In this document: positions 47,558-57,528 of the stretch, in pieces
Layout: the number at the start of each line of letters is the position of its first letter
How positions within the stretch are numbered: position 1 is the stretch's first letter
Source of the DNA: Ostreococcus mediterraneus
Taxonomy: Eukaryota; Chlorophyta; Mamiellophyceae; Mamiellales; Bathycoccaceae
Assembly (NCBI GenBank): GCA_012295225.1
Contig: WMKK01000002.1
Coordinates: 356,115 to 420,114, forward strand
Direction of reading: 5' to 3'
DNA: 64,000 nucleotides
The notes under the pieces: model-generated
The model's input: only the letters and a program-made list of their open reading frames with translations
The model's database searches: none
Told to the model about the DNA's origin: nothing
Made by a program: the position numbers and the translations under genes

Positions 47558-49138
47558 CTAACGCGTACGACCGAGACCGAACATGTCGTCGCCGTGATTC
47601 GATCGTCTATCATCGCTCTTGCGATTGGGGAATTCGCTCGCCCGGCGGTGATCGATGTCGTACATGCTCGCGCGAGAGTCTTCAAAGGCGTCGGACAAGT
47701 TGCGCTCGAAACGTTCGCGCGCGCGACGGGTGAATTCATCGCTCCAGTCGTCGTCGTCTTCAATCTTGTATGAGTCGGGGCGTTCTTTTCTGTTTGATGA
47801 AGCTCCACGACCGTTCGCTCCGGGCGGCTTTGGGGGCATCATCGAAGGCCTGGCAGAGGAAAAATTGAAGCTCGACGTCGCCGCGCCACTCGGCCGACGA
47901 CTGGCGCCCGACGACGCCTTGGCTAAGCCTTGCGCGCTCACGCTCTTGATGTGCGTCTCGAGCGATGCACCACCCATGGCGATGAGAGTTTCCGTGGGAA
48001 TATACGCGTGCTTGGGCTTCGGAGGCGTGCGCGGAAGCAAACGCTCGGCGGGCTCAAATTTGCGAATAATTTCCTCTCGCGGATCCGTAGGTCGTTCTTC
48101 GTCTTCATTCGCCGCGTGCGCTGCGCCTTGCTTGTACGCTGCGCGCGACTTCCACTCGCTCGGGCCGTATGGGTTCTCCCCATCGTTCCTTCGCGCGCTG
48201 CGCTCGCGCTGCTGCCTCAGAGAGTCGTCGTGTTCGCGTCTGAAATCCGCTGGCGTGCGATGCGTGCCCCACGCGTTGGCGTCCCCAGCCACGCGTTCGT
48301 TTCTCCCGCCCCATCGACCGGGTAATCGCGGATCCACCACCGGTACCTCGGGCGTCCAATCACCGAACGACATGCTCTGGTGCACGCGCGCACCACCGTC
48401 GTTATCGTCGTCGTCGTCGTGGCCGTATGCCAGTCGGCTGTCCCGTCGACGGAGCGGCGCCCGTCTGAAATCCTCCTCCTCTTCGTCCCGCTCCTCCTCA
48501 ATCTCGCGTCGTCGCCTCATCGTCGGCTTCCGCGCACCACCAAAAATACTCCGTCGCACCATCATGTACATCAACGTCAAACCACTCATTGTCGCGCTCG
48601 CAGCGGCGAAAATCAACGCGCACACGCCCAACGTCGTGCCGACGAGCAACGCGCCGCTCAACGCGCTCAATAAACCTCCACCCGTGTTCGCCGCCGCCGC
48701 GGCCCAGCACGCCAAGCCACCCGTGAGCGGTAACCCCCAACGTAACGCACTCAACGCCGCGGTAAAAATACCACCCATAGCGCGAAGCATGACGGTGTCG
48801 TCGTCGTCCTCCGCCTCGTTCCCCCGACGCCGACGTTCCCCCGCGCGCGCGTCCTCATCATCACGCATCTCATACCCATCGTACTCGCGCCCATTCGATC
48901 GCATTCGCGCGCGCGATGCGTACTCGTGATCCCCATACGCCCCATCGTCGTCACCGTACGCGACGAACCCCGACGTCGCGCGCGTGCGACGCATCACAAG
49001 CCCCGACCGCGCGGTCGGTTTGGTTCCCCTGACGCCCATCACCCGCGCCTGGCGCACGCGTGTTCCGTCGCCTGACGCGCATCGTCGCATCCCGCGATGC
49101 GTGTGCGCGAAAGAACCACTGAGCACCGTGCGTTCCAT
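47558..49138 (-). CDS. Unknown membrane protein, possibly plastid-targeted
   Basis: 526 residues from the ATG at 49136-49138; an earlier ATG at 49394-49396 would add 86 Arg-rich residues overlapping the divergent gene and is considered less likely. The N-terminus (MERTVLSGSFAHTHRGMRRC...) is Ser/Thr/Arg-rich, transit-peptide-like. An acidic linker leads to a hydrophobic region at about residues 119-194 with two or three membrane segments (ALRWGLPLTGGLACWAAAA, GALLVGTTLGVCALIFAAAS, MSGLTLMYMMVRRSIF). The long C-terminal half is hydrophilic with many Asp/Arg residues and a motif-like WTPEVPVVDPRLPGRWGG. No domain was recognised. Confidence 0.65.
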   Translation of the reverse strand: MERTVLSGSFAHTHRGMRRCASGDGTRVRQARVMGVRGTKPTARSGLVMRRTRATSGFVAYGDDDGAYGDHEYASRARMRSNGREYDGYEMRDDEDARAGERRRRGNEAEDDDDTVMLRAMGGIFTAALSALRWGLPLTGGLACWAAAAANTGGGLLSALSGALLVGTTLGVCALIFAAASATMSGLTLMYMMVRRSIFGGARKPTMRRRREIEEERDEEEEDFRRAPLRRRDSRLAYGHDDDDDNDGGARVHQSMSFGDWTPEVPVVDPRLPGRWGGRNERVAGDANAWGTHRTPADFRREHDDSLRQQRERSARRNDGENPYGPSEWKSRAAYKQGAAHAANEDEERPTDPREEIIRKFEPAERLLPRTPPKPKHAYIPTETLIAMGGASLETHIKSVSAQGLAKASSGASRRPSGAATSSFNFSSARPSMMPPKPPGANGRGASSNRKERPDSYKIEDDDDWSDEFTRRARERFERNLSDAFEDSRASMYDIDHRRASEFPNRKSDDRRSNHGDDMFGLGRTR

Positions 49139-49315
49139 CGCGTTCGTCGTGCGAGGCGCGAGGCGTCGCGCGCGTTGGAATGCGCATGCGATGTTGACTC
49201 GAAACGACGTTTTGGAGCACGCCGAATGTCCGAACGTTGGTTGAGCTCCACCAGACGCGAGCTCACGTCGGCGCCGCACTCGCGCGCGCGCGGACGTCTC
49301 GCCCGGCGCGCGCGC

Positions 49316-49870
49316 ATGACGCCTATCGATGCGTTCGACGTCGCCCCGTCGCTCGCGGCGGTGCCGCCGCCGAGACCGCGACGGCGCGAGCGTCATGATG
49401 AGCTGCGCTCGAGTGAGGATGGCATGACGCGCGAGGCATTCATGGCGCGCGACGACGAGGACGACGACGACGACGACGAGGAGGAGGTGGTGTTGGCGAT
49501 GAATCCGGAATGGGCGATGCGATTCGCGGCGACGGCGCGGGCGCGGGCGGCGCGGGTGGATGCGCGTAGGGAGGAGCAGAGGGCGCGCGCGCGGGCGCGG
49601 ACGCCGGGCGCGCTCGAGGCGGAGCGTCGCGCGGAGGCGTTGCTCGCGCGTTTAGCGCGGGTGAAGACGCGGTGGGGCGGTGCTGGCGATGGCGATGGGG
49701 ATGGGGATGGGGATGGGGATGATAATGTGAAGGTACGGATGTATGGGTTGGACGGGGCGAGAGACGTGGCCGCGGTGGAGGCGGCGATGAACGCGAGCTT
49801 TGACGCGTGGACGGATGCGCGAGCGCCAGAGTACTATCCGTGCGAACCGCTCGTGAGAGAGAGAGAGTAG
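49316..49870 (+). CDS. Small acidic/helical protein of unknown function
   Basis: 184 residues from the ATG at 49316 (an alternative ATG at 49226 would overlap the promoter further). Residues about 45-55 are an Asp/Glu run (RDDEDDDDDDEEEVV), followed by WAMRFAATARARAARVDARR, which is probably a long helix. A Gly-Asp repeat, coded by a (GGGGAT)n tract, leads to a short C-terminal segment MNASFDAWTDARAPEYYPCE that looks conserved. It may be a small scaffold or nucleic-acid-associated protein; function is unknown. It is divergent from the unknown membrane protein with 177 bp between starts. Confidence 0.6.
   Translation: MTPIDAFDVAPSLAAVPPPRPRRRERHDELRSSEDGMTREAFMARDDEDDDDDDEEEVVLAMNPEWAMRFAATARARAARVDARREEQRARARARTPGALEAERRAEALLARLARVKTRWGGAGDGDGDGDGDGDDNVKVRMYGLDGARDVAAVEAAMNASFDAWTDARAPEYYPCEPLVRERE
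49685..49720. repeat. (GGGGAT)n/(GGCGAT)n coding repeat
   Basis: Tandem hexamers inside the small acidic protein, coding for about six Gly-Asp pairs. Confidence 0.8.
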
Positions 49871-50015
49871 AGTGTGTTTGTTTAGTACAATATTGTAGTT
49901 AATATGCACATGTAATAGTATTATATAGCACACGAACGAGCGTTCAGTGGCGCTCGCACATGCGTGAGGAGGTTATGTGTTTGTGCGCTTGACTCACGCG
50001 CGCCGCACCGTTATT

Positions 50016-53000
50016 TTAATTCTCCGGCTTTGGCGCAGGCGCGGGCGCAGGCGCGGGCGTAGGCGCGGGCGTAGGCGCGGGCGCAGGCGCTGGCTTTGAG
50101 GGCGGCGCACCAGCCGCGATGCGCTCTTCCTCTTCTGCGCGCGCGCGGTCTTCGCGGATTTTCTTGAGATACGGCGAGGTCGACTTTCTCAGCACCGCCT
50201 CCGCAGCCTTGTCTCGCATCGTCTTCTTCAACTCCAAATCGCGAAGGACTTCAGTGCGTCTAGGATGACCCTCGGGTAGATCCTTGACGGTATCCCACAG
50301 CGCCGCTTCCTTGGCTTTTCTCGCCTTGATTATCTTCCACTTTCGTAAGAAAATGGAACCTGCTGACTTTTCAGCGGCGAGAGGCCACAACGTCGACGGC
50401 GCGTACGTCTGCCAAATGCCCGCCTTGATTTTGAACTCCATCTCCGCCTTGCCCGCCTCAGCCGAGTTCAACATTGCGAGATTCGCCTTCGATCGGTGCC
50501 TGCTCGATTTGAGCTCAGAATTCGGTATCACACCCTTGATACCCTTTTGAATCTTCATCTTGCTCCCGAGGGACGTCGTCGTCAACTCCTCCTGGACGCG
50601 TTCGGCGCGGGTGGGCGTTGTCGATGTGTCAGCATCGCCAAAGAATTCATCGTCGCTGTCAACCTCGCTCGCCGGTTTGTTCGAGTACACGGGCACCTTC
50701 AACGCTTCACGAAGCTTCATGCTCGTCGCTGCCCACTCCACGGCGGTGATGATGATGAGAGGCAGCACCGTGATGCGGAAACGCATCGTGTTGAACCCGA
50801 GCGTCGGCAACCCAAAGGCGACGATGATTTGGGAAAACAAGAGACTGAAGTACATCTTGTTCACGAGCCATGACCACATAGACGTACCCGCGGCGTACTG
50901 CTGAATGTAGTGATACACGATGTTGTGTTTCCAGAAGAGGTAGAATAAGCCAAAGAAGATGGCGCACACTGGGAGCAACACCGGCGCGACGACGGCGTAA
51001 ATCATGCCAATGAAAAACACGAGCATCGTTTGCGCGGGTACCCGGTGACTTGGCGTCGCCGTCGGCTGCGCCCAGAGCATTCTCTTTTTAAGCGCTGGCC
51101 ACGTGCGCGCACGTCCACGGTATGCCAAGCACTTCGTGGCAAATCCAAGCAGCACTGGAGGGTGGATGATTTCCAACACGGGCGACGTCGCGCAACGCAA
51201 CATGATGAATTGCAAAAAGAAGGAACTCGTGTTCATCAAACGCAGAATAAACTGATAGGTGAACAAGTGCGGAGTGTAAATCCACGACTGTATGTCTTCC
51301 CACAACGGCGTAGAGCTCAAGTTACCGAAAACCAAGTTGAGAATCAACAGCCAGAAATACATAGAGGCGCCAAAAGAATCCATTTGACTCACGGCGATGT
51401 ATCCCGTTTGTCGACTGACGACGAGACTCAACACGTGTCCGATGACGAGGAAAATGGTCAAAACGATGGAAACGATGACGTTATACACGGCTTCACCGAG
51501 CGCGTTGACGATATCAGTCTTCAATGTGGCGATGGCACCAACAGCTGCGTTCACTGGATACATGAAAAACAACGCCAAAAACGTCGCAAATACAAACGCG
51601 CGCGTCGTCTTTGTGTTTCGCATGCCTTCGTTGAGGGCGAGATTGTGCCAGACGACGTCAGAGTTACCTGGCGCCGGCGTACTGATCCACTGCCCTGGAA
51701 CAGCGTCTACTTGAATCTGAGACGCAATGACAGCATCCATTTGTCTCGCAAACACGATAATCGCGCTCGAAGCTGGTGACGAATCGTTAATAAAGTCGTC
51801 ACGCATGTTGACAAATTCGGCAAACGTTTTTTGCTCCGTCTCACCATACATTTTGACCTCCTTGAGCGATCTCGCGAGCTGTCGCTTTTCCCATTTCTTC
51901 AAAGTACGAAGCTTTTCTTCGGATCGCAAATCGTCAATCGCTTGCATCGTTTGTGTGTGGAACTCTCGCGCTGCGGCCCATTTCTTTGCCGCGGCGTCGA
52001 GCTTACGCGTATCCGCAGCGAGCATCTTGAACGCGATGCAGTCCTTGCCAAAAACGTTTTCGAATTTAGCGATGAGCATATCAACGCTTTCAGATTTGTG
52101 CAACACTCTGAGGTTCGTGTTGTCATGCGCTCGAGGAAGTTTACCGTTTTCGATGAAGTACTTCAACTTGGCGAAGAAACTCAAGCCTTCGTCGTCAAAG
52201 GCGAGATCCAAAAACTTCATCGAACCTTTGAGGTTCGCGTTTAGCTTTTTGACATCCATCTCTTTAAGGTTGTTGGCAAACTTCGATGGTACCGGAGCCG
52301 CAGTAAGGAGTGGAATTTCTTGTACCACGATCGCATTCGCTTTGATGCCCGTCTTGTTTGGATCTACGGACCACATCATGGCGACGTACTTGCGCGTCTC
52401 GAGACGAATCAGCGCCATGAGAAAGAAACTGATAATCCAGCACATGATGATGGTCGCCGTAAACGTACTGTCAGTTCGAGCATTCAACAACGTGTACCGC
52501 TTAATGCCTTGCTGTTCGAGCGTTGCAATAATCTGAGGCGATCTTAGTGCGGTCTCGTCAGCCCTGTACAATCCCATCAAGACTGGACAACAGACTACTG
52601 AACACGCGGCGAAAAAGCGTGCAGAGAGTTTGTACCAACGAACAAGCATGTACTCGTCTGGAGTAGTAAATTCTTTCACCCAATCGTTATCGCGTTTCCA
52701 AGCATCAATTAACCACGCAAAGTGACCTTCTCTAGGCTTTGGCAACGGAATTTCTCGCGGCGGGTAGTTCGGGTTGCTTTTTTCGACATACGCCGAAGAG
52801 TCTATCGCTAACCGCAACCACTTCACGCTTCGCAAGTACAAAAACAAGAGAAACAGTACAACGAACACGATTAAGTAAACAGCCGCAAGTGTAAAAAGTT
52901 CTTTCACGTTCGTGTTCACGTCGCATGAATCATCCGCCGCGCACACTTCAACGTAGAAGCACGCAAGCCCAGAGCCGACGCGCTTGATACCTTCAATAGA

Positions 53001-53399
53001 GTACTCACCCGAATATGCCACTGGATAATACCCCGAAGCCGTATCGCATTTCAGGCACTCCATCATCTCATCCGGTGGACAGTTGTCCAAATCCCGATAT
53101 GAGGATATGTGCAACCTCGCCGCGCTGTCGCCACTGATCGTCCCGACATTCATATTCAACGTAGGCACGTTTGAGTTCGCATTCAACAACTCGATCGTCC
53201 GCCCTTCACCACCCTGCGCATCAAACAGCCATTCTGAGCGTACCGCACAGTCATGCTTACACGACGACGGGCAAGGACATCTTGTGCCACTCGAATCCTC
53301 GAGCGTCGTCGTCACCCACGCGCTCGGAGCCCACGTCCCCGCGCCAACTGTATACTCGCTCACCGTCGGCGCCACGTACGTATCCTGCGACGGCGGCAT
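50016..53399 (-). CDS. OSCA/TMEM63 (DUF221) mechanosensitive-type cation channel, with Cys-rich N-terminus
   Basis: 1127 residues from the ATG at 53397-53399, longer than the usual 700-800. Residues 1-175 are hydrophilic with ten cysteines (RCPCPSSCKHDC, ECLKCD, ACFYVEVCAADDSC) and look like an extracellular domain. The first membrane helix follows (FTLAAVYLIVFVVLFLLFLY). The family core includes MLVRWYKLSARFFAACSVVC, the cytosolic RSN1 region with NAIVVQEIPLL, QWISTPAPGNSDVVWHNLAL (about 575-595), and the multi-helix region starting RAFVFATFLALFFMYP. The C-terminal tail (about 1096-1125) is a Pro-Ala repeat coded by GC-rich hexamers. OSCA channels open under hyperosmotic or membrane tension and pass Ca2+. 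Gene order gives no hint of a partner. Confidence 0.9.
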   Translation of the reverse strand: MPPSQDTYVAPTVSEYTVGAGTWAPSAWVTTTLEDSSGTRCPCPSSCKHDCAVRSEWLFDAQGGEGRTIELLNANSNVPTLNMNVGTISGDSAARLHISSYRDLDNCPPDEMMECLKCDTASGYYPVAYSGEYSIEGIKRVGSGLACFYVEVCAADDSCDVNTNVKELFTLAAVYLIVFVVLFLLFLYLRSVKWLRLAIDSSAYVEKSNPNYPPREIPLPKPREGHFAWLIDAWKRDNDWVKEFTTPDEYMLVRWYKLSARFFAACSVVCCPVLMGLYRADETALRSPQIIATLEQQGIKRYTLLNARTDSTFTATIIMCWIISFFLMALIRLETRKYVAMMWSVDPNKTGIKANAIVVQEIPLLTAAPVPSKFANNLKEMDVKKLNANLKGSMKFLDLAFDDEGLSFFAKLKYFIENGKLPRAHDNTNLRVLHKSESVDMLIAKFENVFGKDCIAFKMLAADTRKLDAAAKKWAAAREFHTQTMQAIDDLRSEEKLRTLKKWEKRQLARSLKEVKMYGETEQKTFAEFVNMRDDFINDSSPASSAIIVFARQMDAVIASQIQVDAVPGQWISTPAPGNSDVVWHNLALNEGMRNTKTTRAFVFATFLALFFMYPVNAAVGAIATLKTDIVNALGEAVYNVIVSIVLTIFLVIGHVLSLVVSRQTGYIAVSQMDSFGASMYFWLLILNLVFGNLSSTPLWEDIQSWIYTPHLFTYQFILRLMNTSSFFLQFIMLRCATSPVLEIIHPPVLLGFATKCLAYRGRARTWPALKKRMLWAQPTATPSHRVPAQTMLVFFIGMIYAVVAPVLLPVCAIFFGLFYLFWKHNIVYHYIQQYAAGTSMWSWLVNKMYFSLLFSQIIVAFGLPTLGFNTMRFRITVLPLIIITAVEWAATSMKLREALKVPVYSNKPASEVDSDDEFFGDADTSTTPTRAERVQEELTTTSLGSKMKIQKGIKGVIPNSELKSSRHRSKANLAMLNSAEAGKAEMEFKIKAGIWQTYAPSTLWPLAAEKSAGSIFLRKWKIIKARKAKEAALWDTVKDLPEGHPRRTEVLRDLELKKTMRDKAAEAVLRKSTSPYLKKIREDRARAEEEERIAAGAPPSKPAPAPAPTPAPTPAPAPAPAPKPEN
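50036..50096. repeat. GC-rich coding repeat for Pro-Ala tail of the OSCA gene
   Basis: Tandem GGCGC(A/G)-type hexamers encode PAPAPTPAPTPAPAPAPAP at the C-terminus of the channel gene. Confidence 0.8.
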
Positions 53400-53916
53400 C
53401 TCTCACGTCCTCACGCGCGTACGAACACTATCGACGACGCGCGAACCAACGCCTCGACTCGCCTCGACGACGACGACGACGACGGCAACGATTGAACGCC
53501 GATTGCGACTGATCAACGAATTGCCGAACGGTTACGCGAATCGCTCGCCGTCACCGCGTCGGATCGCACTCGCACGCACGCACGCACGCAAGAATTACCG
53601 TTGCACACGGTTGAGCGCGTGCGCGTCCGTCGTGCTCGCGCGCGCGCGAATGCCGGCGCGCGCGACGATCGGATGGGTTAATTAATCGCAACTCAACGCG
53701 CAACATTCTTGACGAGTTAATGACTCAAGACGGGGGACTATGACGAATGAATGACTCAAGACATGGGGGGACTCGTCCGCGACCGAGCCGAGCGGGACTG
53801 GGAGCGCGAGCGCGGGACGGGCGTACGGACTACACAGGGATAGATGGTGATATAACAATGCTGTGCGCGAATGTCGTGCGTTGCGTCGCGTGTGGAATGG
53901 GATTCGAGCGCCGTGT
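53400..53916. other. 517-bp gap with short repeats, no gene seen
   Basis: Between the OSCA start and the PRP22 stop. It holds a (GAC)n tract near 53465-53485, a (GCAC)n array at 53571-53590, and two copies of ATGACTCAAGA at 53720-53730 and 53751-53761. Open frames here are short, Arg-rich and unconvincing. It must contain the OSCA promoter and the helicase 3' end. Confidence 0.6.
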
Positions 53917-56900
53917 TTATCCGCGACGGCGCGAAAGGCGCCACGCGTTGGCGTCGTTGTATCTGTCGTACAATGGCTCGATTTTCTCGCTCTTTTTCCG
54001 CTTGGATAAATGACGCGGGTCGCTTTGTTTGAAGAAGCGAGGGGCGAGTTCGACGAGCCATTTCGGGTCGATTGCGCACACTTCGCGCATGTACTCTTTG
54101 GTGGTGAGCACGAGTTCGTGGTAGACGACCCAATCGGGTTGGCGTTGGAATAACGCGCTCGATGGGTGAATGTACGTGGGCGTGTTGTCCACGACAGTCT
54201 TGTAGCCTTCCTGTGGGTCTTTCTTGGCGCTGTGGAAGAAGAATCCCGAGCAAATTGCACGGCGAATTTTATTGTAGTTTCGCCCGGCGCTCGTTGTCTC
54301 GAGTTTGTATCGATCCATAATCGTCAGCAACTGCTTGCGCACGTCTTGCGCGCGCTTCAACGAGCGCGCTTGAAGGAAATTTTCGAAACACCACGGCGTG
54401 CTGAACCCTTGCGCTTTCCATGCTTCATACACTGACAATAACGTCAAGTGATCGCCCTCGGCTTGGAAAAATTTGTTCTTCTTTGCATCTGCGGCAGCTT
54501 GTTTTTCCTTTGGTCGATGAAAGATATTTTGTGCGCTGAGCATGGCGACGATGGTTAAAATTTCTTCAGAGCATCCCAAATCTACGCTTGCGATGAGCAT
54601 CTTACTCATCGGTGGTTCGAGTGGGAACTCCGCCATCTTTCGTCCGAGTCTCGTAAGTAATCCTTCCTCATCGAGTGCACCCAAGTTGTACAATTGTTCC
54701 AACGACGTCACAAGCGTCGCCGCGGGTGGCGAATCCATGAAGTCAAAGTTCAGCAAATCATTAATCCCCATAGCCTTCATTGTCAATACCGTCATGCTCA
54801 AGTTTGTGCGTTGGATTTCCGGCACAGAAGTTGGGAGCATTTCATTCTTGAATGCGCTTTCCGTGTACAATCTGTAGCACTTCCCTGGACCAGTACGGCC
54901 CGCGCGACCGGCTCGCTGTCGAGCCGAGGCTTGAGAAATCGGGGCGACGATGAGCGAATCCATCGAGATTTTAGCGTTGTACACCTTTTGCTTCGAAAAA
55001 CCAGGATCGACGACGTAATAGATGCCATCAATAGTGAGGGAAGCTTCCGCAATATTTGTCGCGATGACGCACTTACGGCTGCCAGGTGGCGCGGGTTCAA
55101 AAATGCGCGTCTGTTGTTCGCTCGGTAATGCAGAGTACACGGGTAAGACGTGGAGCTCGGGTACCGCAGGCCCTAGCGCCTTCATACGTTCGAACAGAAT
55201 TTCCGCCGCGGCATCGATTTCTTCTTGTCCTGTGAGGAAGAGCAAGATGTCCCCTTCTGGTTCGGTGAGATGAATTTGCATCACAGTGATCAACGCCGCG
55301 TCCAAATAATCGCTTTCGGGCGCTTTTGTGTACAAAACTTCAACTGGAAACGTCCGCCCGGGAATAGTAAAGATAGGACAGTCGAAAAAGTACGTTGAAA
55401 ACTTTTCGGCATCCAAGGTTGCGGAAGTGACGATGATTTTCAAATCTTTCCGCTTTGCGCAACACTTCTTCAACAAACCAAACAAAACATCTGTATGAAT
55501 CGTACGCTCGTGCGCTTCGTCGAGCATGATGACGCAGTACTGGGTCAAAATTTCATCTAACAATGCCTCGCGCAGAAGCATACCATCGGTCATGTACTTG
55601 ATAACGGTATCTGGCGACGTGCAGTCTTCGAAACGAATGGCATAGCCGACTTCTTCACCCAATCGACATCCGTACTCTTCAGCCACACGCTTGGCTACGG
55701 ACATCGCAGCCACACGTCTGGGTTGCGTACACCCAATTCTACCACGAGATGTGTATCCCGCCTCGGCTAAATATTGCGTCATTTGCGTCGTCTTCCCTGA
55801 ACCAGTCTCACCAATAACGACTAATATCTGATTTTCATTCACTGCTTGAATGAGTTGATCTCGAAGTTTGTAAATCGGCAGTGTTTGACGCAGCATATGC
55901 ATCGGCATCGTCTGCGGCTGACCCATTCGAGGAGCGTCACCGATCGCTTTGGCTTTCCATTCCGGCATATCATGGTGCCCAGAGCGTCCGCCACCAAAAG
56001 GTGGACGCCCATTCTCGATTTCTTCGTGGCGACCCATGGGATCTTCCCAAGGTCGTGTCGATTGCTGACCACCACCACCACCTTGGTCTGCATCAGCTCG
56101 GTGTTGCTGTTCGCGCAGTTCGCGCCTTTCCTTGGCTAATGTGGATTGTGTCATCGCCGCGCGTGACATGGAGCCGTCCGGATTTTTGACAATTTTGATC
56201 GGAGACACATCCCCAGTGGTTGCCGCAGTCTGCCCTTGCAAGAACGGCGCTTCGTCTTCGTTGAGTTCAATATCGAACTCTTCTTCAGCTTCTTCTTCAT
56301 AGGATAGCATCCCATCGTTTTCGGGGTCGAATTGCGGATAGTCTTGAACTTTCAGCACGCCGCTCGCGATGAGTTGTCGCGCTTCCCACAACTCGGGCGA
56401 ACTCAATCGCTTCGCAGGTCGTTTGCGCGAATTCGCACCGATATCATCAACACTAGGCGCGATACCGGAAAGCCCACGAAGGGAGGAGTTTGGTGCGGGT
56501 GGGGGCAAATTCCGAGGTGCCGGGTTACTCCGACTGCCGCCAAACGTCCCACCGCGCGAACTCGCTGTTTCTTCCCCGGTGATTTGATCCACACCTTTCA
56601 TCGCAAGCGAAATTTTCGCACCTTGTCGACTAAGAACCTTCACCCACACGTTCTCTCCGCGCGTTGCGCCTTCTTTTGCGCTCTTCAAATGCCTATCCGA
56701 CAACGCGCTCACGTGCACCAAACCTTCTAACTTCCTCTTAAACTCCACAAGCTCCACGAACGCGCCGAAATCTAAAACATTCGTCACCCTTCCGCGATAC
56801 ACCGCGCCAATACTAGGCTCGCCATCTTTAGTTCTGACGTGCGTGTTTTGCGTTTGCGCACTCGCGTGAGAATGCGACGTTTCCCTCGCGTTTGCTCTGG

Positions 56901-57318
56901 CGCTGAATCTCGGGTCATCCGCGGCGTTCGCCGTCACGTCTCGATCACCGTACAGTTCCCGCGTGAGCTTCTTCGCATGCTCCTCATCATCACGCGCAGC
57001 TAGACCTGGATACTGACTCTCGCTCGCGCTCGCCACCGTCGCGCTCGCCGCATTCACCTTGGCTGTCGCCGCGGAGCTCGACGACGGCTTGCCTCCGCGC
57101 GAGATGACCCCGAGCAAACTCTCCGCGAACCCGTCACTGACGTCGGCACCGACCGCACTCAACGCCTCACGAAACGCATCCGCGGTCTTGTGTTCCTCGG
57201 CGAGCGAGATGACGAACTCGGCGAGAGTTTTATCGCCCACACCTAGGTGATTCTCGAGCTCCTTTGTCACTTTGTTCACAAGCGAAAGCTTTGCGAGCTT
57301 TGCGAGCGCGGCCGCCAT
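53917..57318 (-). CDS. PRP22: DEAH-box pre-mRNA splicing helicase PRP22/DHX8
   Basis: 1133 residues from the ATG at 57316-57318; a further ATG at 57478-57480 would add 54 Arg-rich residues. An N-terminal helical domain ([20 protein letters not shown]) is followed by an S1 RNA-binding domain at about 171-242 ([20 protein letters not shown]). After a linker ([21 protein letters not shown]) come motif I GETGSGKT (503-510), motif II DEAH (600-603), [10 protein letters not shown], and [13 protein letters not shown] with [20 protein letters not shown]. The C-terminal winged-helix, ratchet and OB region ends in [14 protein letters not shown]1 plus DEAH is the PRP22/DHX8 signature: release of spliced mRNA from the spliceosome. 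Confidence 0.95.
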   Translation of the reverse strand: MAAALAKLAKLSLVNKVTKELENHLGVGDKTLAEFVISLAEEHKTADAFREALSAVGADVSDGFAESLLGVISRGGKPSSSSAATAKVNAASATVASASESQYPGLAARDDEEHAKKLTRELYGDRDVTANAADDPRFSARANARETSHSHASAQTQNTHVRTKDGEPSIGAVYRGRVTNVLDFGAFVELVEFKRKLEGLVHVSALSDRHLKSAKEGATRGENVWVKVLSRQGAKISLAMKGVDQITGEETASSRGGTFGGSRSNPAPRNLPPPAPNSSLRGLSGIAPSVDDIGANSRKRPAKRLSSPELWEARQLIASGVLKVQDYPQFDPENDGMLSYEEEAEEEFDIELNEDEAPFLQGQTAATTGDVSPIKIVKNPDGSMSRAAMTQSTLAKERRELREQQHRADADQGGGGGQQSTRPWEDPMGRHEEIENGRPPFGGGRSGHHDMPEWKAKAIGDAPRMGQPQTMPMHMLRQTLPIYKLRDQLIQAVNENQILVVIGETGSGKTTQMTQYLAEAGYTSRGRIGCTQPRRVAAMSVAKRVAEEYGCRLGEEVGYAIRFEDCTSPDTVIKYMTDGMLLREALLDEILTQYCVIMLDEAHERTIHTDVLFGLLKKCCAKRKDLKIIVTSATLDAEKFSTYFFDCPIFTIPGRTFPVEVLYTKAPESDYLDAALITVMQIHLTEPEGDILLFLTGQEEIDAAAEILFERMKALGPAVPELHVLPVYSALPSEQQTRIFEPAPPGSRKCVIATNIAEASLTIDGIYYVVDPGFSKQKVYNAKISMDSLIVAPISQASARQRAGRAGRTGPGKCYRLYTESAFKNEMLPTSVPEIQRTNLSMTVLTMKAMGINDLLNFDFMDSPPAATLVTSLEQLYNLGALDEEGLLTRLGRKMAEFPLEPPMSKMLIASVDLGCSEEILTIVAMLSAQNIFHRPKEKQAAADAKKNKFFQAEGDHLTLLSVYEAWKAQGFSTPWCFENFLQARSLKRAQDVRKQLLTIMDRYKLETTSAGRNYNKIRRAICSGFFFHSAKKDPQEGYKTVVDNTPTYIHPSSALFQRQPDWVVYHELVLTTKEYMREVCAIDPKWLVELAPRFFKQSDPRHLSKRKKSEKIEPLYDRYNDANAWRLSRRRG

Positions 57319-57528
57319 GGGTACGTCGTTTAGCGCGCGCGTGTGTTGTAGTTGATGTCGCGTGTGCGTCTCGGACGAGATTCGGAGGGTATCGCTCTTC
57401 GGTCGTCGAGAGTGCGTGCGCGCGAATGCGGTGGATTGTCCAACTCGCTGGGGGTAAACGCGCGCGCGTCGAACTCGCATGACATTTGCATTTGCTAATG
57501 TATCTTTACAACGCGTGATGATGAAAAA

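Noticed and set aside
49394-49396. Upstream ATG adding 86 residues to the unknown membrane protein
   Set aside because: It would overlap the coding region of the divergent gene, and the added segment is Arg-rich and featureless.
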